64,000 bases of DNA from Mesostigma viride (GCA_009746045.1 RPFO01000333.1:1799964-1863963), one strand, 5' to 3'; positions 43,978-56,200 are shown, counted from the stretch's first letter. A program made the numbers and translations. Notes: generated by a model not told the origin, from the letters alone.

Positions 43978-46872
43978 GCTGGCCTACGTACATGGATGTC
44001 AAGGAATAGTAAATGATGAGGATTCAGGCTCCCATGGTGTCATCATGGCTTGTCTACGTACATGGATGGCATGTATGTAATTAATCATGAGGATTCAGGC
44101 TCCATTGGTGTCATCATGGCTGGCCTACGTATGTACATGGATGTCAAAGAAAAAAAATGATGAGGATTCAGGCTCCCATGGTGTCATCATTGCCCGTGTA
44201 TGTACATGGTTGGCATTTATGTATGTAATGATGAGGATTCAGGCTCCATTGGTGTCATCATGGCCCGTCTACGTACATGGATGGCATGTACATGTAATTA
44301 ATGATGAGGATTCAGGCTCCATTGGTGTCATCATGGCTGGCCTACGTATGTACATTGATGTCAAAGAAAAAAAATGATGAGGATTCAGGCTCCCATGGTG
44401 TCATCATGGCCCGTCTACGTACATGGTTGGCATTTATGTAATTATTGATGAGGATTCAGGCTCCCATGGAGCATGTATGTGCCGTGTACGTACATGGATG
44501 GCATTATGTAATTAATGATGAGGATTCAGGCTCCCATGGTGTCATCATGGCTGGCCTACGTATGTACATGGATGTCAAAGAAAAAAAATGATGAGGATTC
44601 AGGCTCCCATGGTGTCATCATGGCTTGTCTACGTACATGGTTGGCATTTATGTAACCTGAATCCTCTCATAAAAAAAATGAAGAGGATTCAGGCTCCATT
44701 GGTGTCATCATGGCCCGTCTACGTACATGGATGTCAAGGAATAGTAAATGATGAGGATTCAGGCTCCCATGGTGTCATCATGGCTTGTCTCATGTACATG
44801 GATGGCATGTATGTAATTAATGATGAGGATTCAGGCTCCATTGGTGTCATCATGGCTGGCCTACGTATGTACATGGATGTCAAAGAAAAAAAAAATGATG
44901 AGGATTCAGGCTCCCATGGTGTCATCATTGCCCGTGTATGTACATGGTTGGCATTTATGTAATTAATGATGAGGATTCAGGCTCCATTGGTGTCATCATT
45001 GCCCGTGTATGTACATGGTTGGCATTTATGTATGTAATTAATGATGAGGATTCAGGCTCCATTGGTGTCATCATGGCTGGCCTACGTATGTACATGGATG
45101 TCAAAGAAAAAAAAATGATGAGGATTCAGGCTCCCATGGTGTCATCATGGCCCGTCTACGTACATGGATGTCAAGGAATAGTAAATGATGAGGATTCAGG
45201 CTCCCATGGTGTCAGATGTCATGGCCTGTCTACGTACATGGATGGCATGTATGTAATTAATGATGAGGATTCAGGCTCCATTGGTGTCATCATGGCTGGC
45301 CTACGTATGTACATGGATGTCAAAGAAAAAAAAATGATGAGGATTCAGGCTCCCATGGTGTCATCATGGCCCGTCTACGTACATGGATGTCAAGGAATAG
45401 TAAATGATGAGGATTCAGGCTCCCATGGTGTCATCATGGCCTGTCTACGTACATGGATGGCATGTATGTATTTAATGATGAGGATTCAGGCTCCCATGGT
45501 GTCATCATGGCTGGCCTACGTACATGGATGTCTCAGAAAAAAAATGATGAGGATTCAGGCTCCCATGGTGTCATCATGGCTGGCCTACGTACATGGATGT
45601 CAAAGAAAAAAATGATGAGGATTCAGGCTCCCGTGGTGTCATTATGGCCCGTCTACGTGTTGTTGGCATGTATGAAATTAATGATGAGGATTCAGGCTCC
45701 CATAGTGTCATCATGGCTGGCCTACGTACATGGTTGGCATTTATGTAATTAATGATGAGGATTCAGGCTCCCATGGTGTCATCATTGCCCGTGTATGTAC
45801 ATGGTTGGCATTTATGTAATTAATGATGAGGATTCAGGCTCCATTGGTGTCATCATGGCCCGTCTACGTACATGGACCGTGGCATTTATGTATTTAATGA
45901 TGAGGATTCAGGCTCCCATGGGGTCATTGATGATCATGGCATTTATGTATGTAATTAATGATGAGGATTCAGGCTCCATTGGTGTCATCATGGCTGGCCT
46001 ACGTATGTACATGGATGTCAAAGAAAAAAAAATGATGAGGATTCAGGCTCCCATGGTGTCATCATGGCCCGTCTACGTACATGGATGTCAAGGAATAGTA
46101 AATGATGAGGATTCAGGCTCCCATGGTGTCAGATGTCATGGCCTGTCTACGTACATGGATGGCATGTATGTAATTAATGATGAGGATTCAGGCTCCATTG
46201 GTGTCATCATGGCTGGCCTACGTATGTACATGGATGTCAAAGAAAAAAAAATGATGAGGATTCAGGCTCCCATGGTGTCATCATGGCCCGTCTACGTACA
46301 TGGATGTCAAGGAATAGTAAATGATGAGGATTCAGGCTCCCATGGTGTCATCATGGCCTGTCTACGTACATGGATGGCATGTATGTATTTAATGATGAGG
46401 ATTCAGGCTCCCATGGTGTCATCATGGCTGGCCTACGTACATGGATGTCTCAGAAAAAAAATGATGAGGATTCAGGCTCCCATGGTGTCATCATGGCTGG
46501 CCTACGTACATGGATGTCAAAGAAAAAAAAATGATCAGGATTCAGGCTCCCGTGGTGTCATTATGGCCCGTCTACGTGTTGTTGGCATGTATGAAATTAA
46601 TGATGAGGATTCAGGCTCCCACAGTGTCATCATGGCTGGCCTACGTACATGGTTGGCATTTATGTAATTAATGATGAGGATTCAGGCTCCCATGGTGTCA
46701 TCATTGCCCGTGTATGTACATGGTTGGCATTTATGTAATTAATGATGAGGATTCAGGCTCCATTGGTGTCATCATGGCCCGTCTACGTACATGGGTGGCA
46801 TTTATGTATTTAATGATGAGGATTCAGGCTCCCATGGGGTCATCATGGCTTGTCTACGTACATGGAGTCATA
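43978..46872 (+). repeat. ~70-bp satellite, plus orientation, after the LTR element
   Basis: Satellite continues with the same core but more CTACGTATGTACATGG and CCATTGGTGTC variants than the earlier block. A segment of about 680 bp is locally duplicated: around 45060-45660 and around 45960-46590 share monomer order, including TGTCAGATGTCATGG. It ends in the monomer preceding GTCATATTGATTCATGGAAC. Confidence 0.95.
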
Positions 46873-47135
46873 TTGATTCATGGAACAATGAGATACCATT
46901 CTTAATTGAAAATTGTTCTTGATACTTTCACATGCATGCCCGGAATCGTGAATTTGTGCGGGTTTCCATGATGACAATCCTCATTGAATTCTTGAGCACA
47001 CAATATTGAGCAATTTAGGGGCACTTCGGCAATGTTGACCATTTTCATTCATGATAAAATTAACATTTAATGCAATAAATACATATTCCACTCATTTTAA
47101 TAAACCATGCAAAAACTTTACAAGCACGCTCAAGC

Positions 47136-47632
47136 TAGGGGTGGGCTGGCATGCACGCGTGGGTGTGGGGGTGGGCTGGCATGCATGCGTGGGTGTGGGG
47201 GGGGCTAGCCTGCATGCGTGGGTGTGTGGGGGGGCTGGCATGCATGCGTGGGTGTGTGTGGGGGGCTAGCATGCATGCGTGGGTGTGGGGGGGGCTGGCA
47301 TGCATGCGTGGGTGTGTATGGGGGCTGGCATGCATGCGTGGGTGTGTGTGGGGGGCTAGCATGCATGCGTGGGTGTGTGGGGGGGCTGTCATGCATGCGT
47401 GGGTGTGGGGGGGGCTGGCATGAATGCGTGGGTGTGGGGGGGGCTAGCATGCATGCGTGGGTGTGGGGGTGGGCTAGCATGCATGCGTGGGTGTGAGTGT
47501 GGGCTAGCATGCATGCGTGGGTGTGGGGGGGGCTAGCATGCATGCGTGGGTGTGTGGGGGGGCTAGCATGCATGCGTGGGTGTGGGGGTGGGCTAGCATG
47601 CATGCGTGGGTGTGGGGGGGGGCTAGCACGCC
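47136..47632. repeat. Expanded minisatellite GCATGCATGCGTGGGTGTG
   Basis: About fifteen units of roughly 30-33 bp, each GGGCTRGCATGCATGCGTGG followed by GTGTG and a G-run of variable length. Open frames of up to 143 codons on both strands are repeat artefacts. Confidence 0.95.
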
Positions 47633-48163
47633 CCACCCCTCCATCGGCACAGCCAGCCTTGTGAGTCTACCCTTAACAACAAGGCTGGTAGGACGACACG
47701 CCTGAGCAGCATATGTCATGCCTATCTCAGGCTAATAATGTGTGATTTTGTGCCAACAACCAAGTTGTTCCACCCAACAACACATTATAAACCCTCTTCC
47801 AAAATGCCCAACAAGCCGGACACGTGGAGGACCACACACGCAGTATATAAAGAGAAAATAAGCTGACTTTTTATCCAGCCAACCTGTGGCTAGCTGCTCT
47901 GGTTAGCATGACAAATGCTAACATTTACTCAGTGGGAAAGGTGAAGAGAGACCATTGGAACAGCCTACCTGACGCATGTGCCACCAAAGCATTGTGTCCC
48001 GCAAAATGCACACTGCCTCCTTTCTAACAAGCACGAGCCGCTCTCTTTAGGAGACAGGTGCCAGCTCGTCAGTGTCTGGGGAAAATGATGCCGCTGCTTA
48101 GGAAGACCGCGTGAATTTCCTCGAACACAACTGTCTATAAAGCAAAAGAAATTTCAGAGAAGC

Positions 48164-48723
48164 ATGGAAATAAAAGCATTACACCTTCCCGACAGGTTGC
48201 GGGCCACGCGCTGCAGAAAGCCAGCCACGTCACAGACGAACTAGCTAAAAGACACCCAGGAATCCAGCGATGCAGCGCCAGGACCCGCAACTTTCTGGCT
48301 GCATCTGGCCGGAAAAAAGGCAAAAAGCTTACGCTCAACGAGCTAAGAAAGCAGGAAAACGCAAGCTTAAGACGTTTAACACAAGAACGTACCATAACGG
48401 GCATTTATTCGTGCCCAGGCGCACAAGAAAGTCCACCCTTTCATGGAGTGGTTGGGCAGTACGCATCGCGCAGGGCTAATGTTATCTTACCGCAAAATGA
48501 CGGGAAAGGTAAAGATAGCAGCGGGAATTTTTACGGCTTTAGAAACATCATTAAACTAGCTTTCCTTACGACCATCAAAACTGGCAACAATCGACAATCA
48601 ACCCGGCAGGCATCCAATATACTTTATTCATCCCGACAGAAATTCAGGCCGGACCCCCCCTGCCGATGGCAAAGAAAAAAAGCCCGCGACATTATAGATC
48701 GCAACCATCCCGCCATAAATTAG
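48164..48723 (+). pseudogene. Decayed outer-arm gene copy
   Basis: ATG at 48164 begins MEIKALHLPD as in the left arm but stops after about 26 codons at GAACTAG. The GGTAAG donor of the left copy reads GCTAAG here. A downstream frame remains open to 48723 (GIYSCPGAQE ... PPCRW ... NHPAIN) and parallels 6527-6901. This is the non-functional partner if the left copy is a gene. Confidence 0.4.
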
Positions 48724-48815
48724 AATCAGTAACTAATTTTCTCCAACAATCGAGCATTTCTGCTTTCCGCGTGCCAGATTTGTCACGTTTCGTCTAAAGG
48801 CAGTCACCGCCATTA

Positions 48816-49880
48816 AATCAGCCGACATAGCTTTTGGGCCTCAATTTGCACCGAAATTTGGTCCGTACCGTCCAGCTCAGTCGGATTATGTATGTGGATC
48901 GGCCGTGTTGGTTGCATACGCAGGTATATTAATTCTTGCATTCGCCCCGGACCTTCCCCAGGACAGGTCAGGATATAACAATAATTCTTGCATTCGCCCC
49001 CGCCCTTTCCTATGGCCTGGTCAGGTTTGGGCGCGACGCCACTAGCGCGGCGCCCGCGACAGAGTGGCCAGGCTCGAGCACGTTTTCTGGATCCCAAGCA
49101 CCGGATTGGACACTGTCCGAGGACTGGACAGGAATTGGCTGACCAATCGGATGCTTGCTCGTCGTCTCCAAAAACATATATAAAGAGCCAAATTGCGCGA
49201 ACTACGCAATGATCCTTTAAGCAGCGTTACTCTGCCGAAATGTCAACCTAGGCCGGTCAAGTGACGCCGAGGTGTTCACCGATAGTTCAGGTCAGCCACA
49301 GCGCGCCTTCGAATGTAGGCACGGTCGCATTTTTTTTTAGGAAATGTAGAATTGTTGTCGACCAGCTACCAACGCCCGACCGGACCCATAAAACGGAAAC
49401 ATCAAGGCGATGTGATGTGTAGGTGTGTCTCATATTCATTAATACACAGCGTCGTGAATATAATATATAATATATTATATAATATACTATAAAAAAAATA
49501 TAATTTAAATTTTATGTTAATTTTAATGTTATTTCATATAACATAATATAATATAATAATATATATACATAATATAATATAATATTATATAAATAGTAAA
49601 TAAAAAATTAAAATGTAAAAGAAAAATATCTACCTTATTGGGGTTTAATGTTCCTTTCCAGTTCAGCATAAGTACACTCTTGAGTGTGTGCAATGTTTGG
49701 TTATACGCCATTGTCTTAAAATAGCAACCAATGTAAACCTCCGTCCTAACCACATTTGGATACAATAAAGACATTGATGCCTGACACATAGCATTCATTG
49801 CTTGAAATACCATGCATATTTTGTGTCAATGTTCTGCAGACCACAGCTTCAAGTGGGCATACTTCGCTTTCCTCAATATA
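48816..49880. other. Non-coding stretch with an (AT)-rich core
   Basis: No gene recognised. Two related phrases (AATTCTTGCATTCGCCCC at about 48931 and 48981) form a short direct repeat. TATATAAAGAGCC occurs near 49178. About 49450-49620 is almost pure A/T with ATATAATATAAT runs, which could be an insertion target or an origin-like AT-rich element. Confidence 0.6.
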
Positions 49881-49914
49881 ATGGCGACATGGCATTTGGT
49901 GAAAGTGGTGAGTG

Positions 49915-50480
49915 CCATGAAGTTGCGCCGGCCGTCGTTATCCATGACGAACTGAATGGGTTTCGTGCAAATCAAGTTTTTTGTTTTGGTGTTCCAGTTG
50001 CGCCGGCCGGCGTTTCCAATGGTATCTTGCGCGCACTTGCAAAAGCTTGCACGCTTATCAACATTTTGTGTTGGTAAACATTTTATCACCTCTGGGATTT
50101 CCGCCTTCACTACCTGAGTTGCTTCTTTGTGGTTTTCAAATGCAACCGAGTTACGCCGGCCGTCGTTACTCATGACAAATTGTAGGGGTTTTGTGCAAAT
50201 CACTTTTGTATGGTTTACATGCATCCAGTTGCGCCGGCCGGCGTTTCCAATGGTATCTTGCAGTTGCGCAATCAGGCCCCATTACCAAAATTGTGTTTGT
50301 ACATCTTTTTTACACCTGAAGGATTTCTGCCTGCATATCCTGAGTTGCTTCTTAATGGTTTTTAATTGCGCCCGAGTTACGCCGGCCGTCGTTATTAATG
50401 ACAAACTGTATGTGTTTCATAAAATCACTTTTGTATGGTTTACATGTATCCAGTTGCGCCGGCCGGCGTTATTAATGACG
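49915..50480. repeat. ~225-bp tandem repeat with a CGCCGGCC palindrome
   Basis: Three units, each with two motif types in alternation: GTTRCGCCGGCCGTCGTT (at 49926, 50154, 50380) and GTTGCGCCGGCCGGCGTT, whose core CGCCGGCCGGCG is a perfect 12-bp palindrome (50001, 50232, 50457). Spacings are about 78 and 147 bp. Related motifs sit inside both introns of the gene downstream. A GTGAGTG at about 49909 and a CCTCAG at 50559 could be intron ends, making the repeat a 5' intron, but the phases do not join cleanly. Confidence 0.8.
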
Positions 50481-50616
50481 CTTGTCGTTCTTGTTTGATG
50501 CCCATCGTTTTCGTCGTGTCTTTAATGGTGATTATTTATCATTACTCATCCTCAGGGCTTTCGGTGCCGCGGGATTAAGAGGCGAAAAAAATCAGCTGCC
50601 GTCTGACCAAAGTCTG

Positions 50617-53600
50617 ATGGCGCGATCGGGGCGGGGGGCCGTTTCCGACGGTTCGCGTCCCTTGTCCAATGACGACCGGGAGCCTGCACTTCGCGGTCCC
50701 TGGAGCGACAAGTACATCGAGAACAAGGGGTACAAAATTGCCAATGACATCTTTCCTATCATGGCGGAACGCGTGAAAGCAAACAACCACAGGACGCCAG
50801 AGATGAGCGCGGAGGTTCTGTCTTGCGCAGCTTCAAGACTAAATGCCATGGTGGCGGAGAGCAACGGCATTAAGAAGAGGAAGAACTGTGACGACGGGCT
50901 TCCTGAAAGTTGGGCGGAATCTCTTCGGGATACCATCAAGAAGGCTTTTGGCGACTTGGGAACATCTGAGAAGGATCGTGGGCTTAGGTGGGCCTTGTGT
51001 GGACTTGTTACGAAGGCAATGGAGGGCGTCCCGGACAGGATTGTGGAGCGCGCGTTCGGGATTGACAGGCGCTTTGTCGCAACTGTTCGGGGTCACAGGG
51101 ATGGAATGGAAGAAGGGGAGGACGACCTTTTGATGAGTGCGCCAGAGAGGAGAGAGGAAAACGAGCTTCCGACGGAAGTCATTGCCCTGATACAAGCGTG
51201 CTGGAGGGATGATAACTTGACGCGGGCGTCTCCGAACATGAAGGATGTTCATTGTGAATGGACCAGAAAGGATTACAAACATACACTAGCGTTTTCGGAG
51301 GGTGCGCGCTACTATACTGTCTCCAAGTCGAAGATTTACGAAGTGTTCATTTCCCGCCATCCGGAGTTGAAGCCACCGCGGCGGATGGACAGTAGGGAGG
51401 GGGGGGGGGGGAGGGAGAGGAGGGTGTGAGGGGGGGAAATCAGGTGATTTTGGAGACGGAGGCAGGGATGTCAATGCTACGCACGAATCAGAAGAGCACA
51501 GTTCATGTGGGATACACTACTTTTTGCAAGCATATGCCCGCATGCGTCAAGGGGCGGTGGAAAATGCGGAACTTGTGCGCATGCCAGCACCACACTACCA
51601 TGCAGTCCATGGTTGGGGGGTTGGCCAAATTTCGTGCAACTTTTCATGCCAGATGCGAGTGCGGACCTGAATGCCACGCGTGCGATCATGGTAGCCAGCT
51701 CGACGTGGGGTCGTCCGTGCCCACATGTTCCATTTTCAAAGCCACTCACACGACAGAGTGGGTGAACAAGTTTACTTGTGAGGTGGAGGGGATGAGGGAG
51801 GGGGGAGGTTCGAGGTCGTCTGTGGGGTCGTCGCGGCCGCAGGTTCAGCCTTTTCAGGGCGAACTTGAGGATCTGCCCATGCATGGGAGGGTGCTGGACG
51901 ACGAGGAAGGGGTGCCCGATCATGACCTGGGCGAGGAGTTGGGGGTTTGCTCGATCCGGCGTAAGGCTTGTGTGTTGGGCACTTGCCTGGCTCCCAAGTG
52001 TGGAATTCGGAACTTCATGTTATGCGAACGGGAGGAGGCTTCCAACCACCTGATTTCATGGACCAGATACGAGATGCAGGATGTGCCGCCGGGTGCGGTT
52101 CTTGGGCCAGAGGTAATTTTTAGTGGAGTGGTTGCGCCCCAAGGCGTTTCTTTTGCAATGTTTCCTGAAGTTCTTGGGCCAGAGGTAATTTTTAGTGGAG
52201 TGGTTGCGCCCCAAGGCGTTTCTTTTTCAATTTTTCCTGAGGTCCTGTCTTTTTTCTTTCTACAGGTCATTGGTGGGTCGAAGTTGATGTCTTTTCTGTA
52301 TGTGCACACTGCGCATATGCAGGACGACTGTGACGAGATCGCAAAGGCTGGTGGGCAGCGATTGACGCAAGTCGACGTCAAGTCCACACCAACGGAGCTA
52401 AAGGAGGCAATTGTGGACAAGTGGCCGGACTTCATCCAGCATTGCTTCAACGCGTGGTGGCAAGCGGACGCCTCCAAGGAATGTCTCTCAAGGATGCGGG
52501 TGGGGGACCTTGTATGCCACACAGATTACGCCGAGAACTACCAGTCTTACACCTATCACAATCTCCAAGCACAGTATTGGCATCCAGTCACATTCGTCCT
52601 TATGCCCTGGATCGTGCGCTACTTGGATCCAGCGTCGGGAAAGGTCGTGAGAAGGGAGTTTCACTTCATCGGACAGGGCGGAATGAAAAGGGACGGGCGG
52701 GCCCTCCGTTTTGCTATCCTCAAAATCCTGGCGACACTACGGTCAGAAGGGGTAGAGGTGAAGCGCTTCATTGGGTGGTCGGACAATTGCTCCATGCAGT
52801 TCAAGTCAAGGAATGTGATCGCGGAAGTGGCCCGGCTGCTGACGGAGGATCCGCACCTGGAGTCATTTGAGTGGAATTACTTTGGGGAGCAGCACGGAAA
52901 GGGGGAGGTGGATGGAGCTGGTGGGACTGTGAAGTGCATGTTGAGGAGGTGGCACATCAGGGAAGAGAACCAGGACAAACAGACGGCCGCCCAGTTGGTG
53001 GAGAATCTGGCGTCGGGGGCGGTGGGCGGGACCACAACGACCAGGCGTAACTTCTTCGAGTTCCCCGAGGTAATTAAGTGTACAGTCCTCGTTCAGGGAA
53101 TAGTTACGCCGGCCGTCGTTTCTAGGGCGTTCTTGGAGTCCTGGCGATCAGGAGTGCTTAATAAAACACAACTAGCTCGATGGTCTCGTAACTTCAACTT
53201 TCCCTTGTGCAAATCTTGTCTTCGACGCGCAGGTGCTTCCTTACAGCCCAGGGCGCGGCGAAATCAAAGGAGTGAAGAAGGCGCACTGGTGGCGCATGGA
53301 CAAGTCGAATGTGACGCGCTTAATGCTGCGCCAGTATTCCTGCTATTGTGGCGGTGCGTGCGCCGAGGAAAGGTGGTGGGATTGTCGAAAGGAGTGGACC
53401 GACATGGACGGCTGGAATGTGGGAGGTGCTCGGATGAAGCTCCACAAACTGGGGGAGCCAGTGCAAAGGAACCCAAACGGACAAGGGGGGCACGCAGGGA
53501 CGCGACTGAACAGACTACAGGCAGAGAGGACGATGATGGGAAGGAGACTGAAGCTGCGAGACATTTTTGCCGTCGAGTCCTACTCTGGTGATGAGTCCCA

Positions 53601-53964
53601 CGATCCAGATCATCCATATTGGCTAGCGGAAGTCTTGCAGGAGCCTTATCAGGTGGCCGCTACTTTCGTGAGGCGAGTGGCCGACAGAAACGGCAAGGTC
53701 GATAGGGAGTTGTTCCGTCAGGGACAATGGGTGGTGGGGGTGCGCTACTGGGACAGATTTCCGGGTATGGCGACGATGTTCAAAATGGACGCCGATGCGC
53801 AAGCTGAACAGCCAAACTTGGTCAATTGCTACCTGTGCATGGACGCGGGGTTCGAACACACCATTGTTGTCAACCCAGCTAACAATCGCCAGGCCATCTT
53901 GACCATTCCGACAGACGTCGAGAAACGGCTCACGAACTTGGCCAAGAAGAGACCTGTTCAGTAG
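50617..53964 (+). CDS. DDE-type transposase-like protein, at least four exon segments
   Basis: Segment 1 (50617 to about 51398, MARSGRGAV...) ends at a 13-G run where the frame slips to segment 2 (to 52112). Intron 1 is 52113-52265, segment 3 is 52266-53069, intron 2 is 53070-53232 (phase 0), and segment 4 is 53233-53964 (stop). After an N-terminal helical region comes a Cys/His-rich cluster (CACQHH ... CECGPECHAC, about 51580-51690). The likely catalytic core follows: HTDYAENY (about 52516), DNCSMQFK (about 52780) and FGEQHGKGEVDGAGG (about 52880), matching a D-D-E pattern. The last exon has YWLAEVLQEPYQV. I cannot assign a superfamily. TGTAA lies about 110 bases after the stop. Upstream exons may exist. 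No flanking inverted repeats were found. Confidence 0.65.
52113..52265 (+). other. Intron with an internal 72-bp duplication and twin donors
   Basis: GGGCCAGAG|GTAATTTTTAG occurs at 52113 and, 72 bp later, at 52185. The acceptor is TTTCTTTCTACAG|GTC at 52265. The intron is 153 bp, a multiple of three, without stops, so the unspliced message also reads through. Each repeat holds GTTGCGCCCCAAGGCGTTT, a variant of the palindromic motif upstream of the gene. Confidence 0.65.
53070..53232 (+). other. Second intron, carrying the CGCCGGCC motif
   Basis: Donor CCCGAG|GTAATT, acceptor CGACGCGCAG|GTG, 163 bp, phase 0. It includes GTTACGCCGGCCGTCGTTT at about 53103, identical in core to the copies at 49926, 50154 and 50380. 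Confidence 0.7.
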
Positions 53965-54098
53965 GCCAGCTCGCCCGGGCTTGGTTGGACGAGGTGGACA
54001 GCCTTGAGAGCACGTGCTTCGTTGTGAGCACTTGCCTTTCAGCCGTGATTTGCAAACGAGTTCCTTGTCCTGAATTGTAAAGCTCGATTCATGCTCTT

Positions 54099-55805
54099 TT
54101 AACCCCTAAATGGGCAGAAATACTGCCGATGCATCGGCTGTAACTTCACAATTTTGCAAACCAGATGCCATCCAACCCACCCATATCCAATGGCTGTCCT
54201 TGGGGGCCAAGCATGTCCATGAGTTGCCCTTCGGGTTGGTATATCACAACCTTACATATATGCAGGGTAGGCCATGTATAACTGCCGTCAAAGTCAGGGG
54301 GGTCAAGACGAGCGTTTTCATTTTTGGTAGAATGTGCATTTTGAATTATGTTGTAAGAGCTAGGCACCTACCACTTCAGGGATGATAAACAATTAGTTGC
54401 TGAACAGTTTGAGCCATTGGGGTCATCATTTGGGTGGGTATGCCAGCAGTTACACCCAGTACAGCCCATAGGGGTACCGTTGGTAAAAAGCAACCAAGGG
54501 GGTAGGAGTGGGCATACTACCTACTAATACCTACTAATATGGCCCCCAACCATGCCACACAATACATTTCCCTTCCACAATGATGGGGAAACATAACTGC
54601 ATCATCACACTGCCCTTACATGGCACCTATGTGCAGGTGCCACCTTGTCCATGCACGTAGGTAACGTGGTACGGATACCCTACGTAAGGCATGCATTCTA
54701 GGAGGCAGCCACCAACAAACTAGTGATTTTAAGCCTATTTCAGCTTGCCCTAGCAAGGATAAACTAGGCCTAAGCTGCTATAGCTTGCCAGGTGATGGCC
54801 AGCACACCTGGTGGCACATGCTGACAATGGGAAGCTTCTACTCACCGGTTACATGCTTGATGATGCCACAGAGACCAGCCAACTGCCTCACACTCATGCA
54901 ATATGTGTGTGGGAAATGTATAACAAACATATATGGAGGTATTCAAACCCATACAGCATCTAAAACTTATCACCATCACACTGTGGCAGGTCAACTGACT
55001 GAGGGAAGCATCTAAGAAGGGTGTTTTAGAAAGGGGCCAGGCCAGGGTCAAGAAAGAGCATGAATAATGCAAAAAGAATGTGCTACACAAGCTAGAACGT
55101 ATATATAAACGTCAAACATCGATAGGAAAACGATGCTGAAGCTTTACCAGGCATGGATGGCGTTACCTTGGCCCAGGCGGTGGCCGCAAAATGGCGCATT
55201 TCGGCACACCAAAGTTGTGCAGCATGGTCGCTGGATTCGGCGATTTCTGGCCACCCTTGCACGTTTACGACTACTATGTATCATAAAAAGTACAAAGAAA
55301 CCAATATATCCTTTAAAATACGCCGGAAAGGTATTGCTGTCAACGTTTCTATCGTCCGGCCTGATCGCAGTTTTTTCCAGCAAGAACGCTGCCGACACCT
55401 ATCAAATGGCATTCCCGCGAACCAAAAATTGGCCTGTGTGATCTTTAGGACGTATAAAATCAATTTCCTAAGTTTGGTCAGAAAATTCGAACGAAAACGT
55501 AAATGCCATGCGTGGGCGCAAGCCGCCATGGCCAGGTCGTCGTTTTCCGGAATGCACGTTGTACGTGAAAAAGTACCCTGACCCCTTGTACTTTGACCGG
55601 CCAGAACACCTCTATAACTTTGTCAGAAGTATGCAAACCCATATACCATGCTGTGAAGAAACTTATAAACTTTCGATCTTCTCAGCTAAACGTTTCCTAA
55701 TTCTCAATAGTTTTCGCGGCATTTGGTCCCCCGAGAAGGGGCCGACGTGTCGGCTGTAACTCAGTTTTAGGCGGAAAATCGGCAGCCAGACCATTTAGGG
55801 GTTAA
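54099..55805. mobile_element. piggyBac-like non-autonomous element with TTAA ends
   Basis: TTAA followed by CCCCTAAATGG on the left, and CCATTTAGGGG followed by TTAA on the right. This gives 11-bp perfect inverted repeats and the TTAA duplication typical of piggyBac (also of Kolobok). The body is 1699 bp. Near both ends lie GCCGATGCATCGGC (a perfect palindrome, 54125-54138) and GCCGACGTGTCGGC, each followed by TGTAACT in mirrored subterminal positions. No transposase frame is present; the longest open frames (about 140 codons near 55153-55581) have no recognisable domain. Confidence 0.8.
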
Positions 55806-56200
55806 GGAAGTGTATAATATTATCCAGATCATGTATATATTTAGATCTAGACCTGAGTTCAAATAACATTTCTTAGAGGGCTGAGATGCGCGAGGTCCAG
55901 CATACATGTATATATCCATGGAGACATGTTACAAACTCAAATGTTTCATTGTACGTACCACTAGCTCGTCGACGGGGGTATCCCATGTAATGTATGATTT
56001 ATGAATTAATTAATCGCTTAATTGTACAATTTAAATGGATCATGAACTTGTCAAGTGGCCTAATTTGGTTTATTTGGTTCATCATTTATTGATCTCAATC
56101 ATTCTTAATTGAATCTCGAGCAATAGCAATCGTGAAGCAGATCCTAATCATGTGATTCGCATAATGAGAATAGGCAACAAGTGCTACTTTGAGGAATGCG
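55806..56200. other. Intergenic, AT-rich, nothing recognised
   Basis: About 400 bp with ATTAATTAATCG and TATATAT tracts and no open frame of note. Confidence 0.6.

Larger units (their letters stand above)
46873..48815. repeat. Right outer arm of the satellite palindrome
   Basis: Reverse complement of 6385-7987 with the landmarks in mirror order. It is about 340 bp longer, mostly from the expanded minisatellite at 47136-47632. The homology ends near 48815 inside AGACGAAACGTGAC-flanking sequence. It holds a TATA-like box (47842-47854) and the decayed exon at 48164. Confidence 0.85.
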
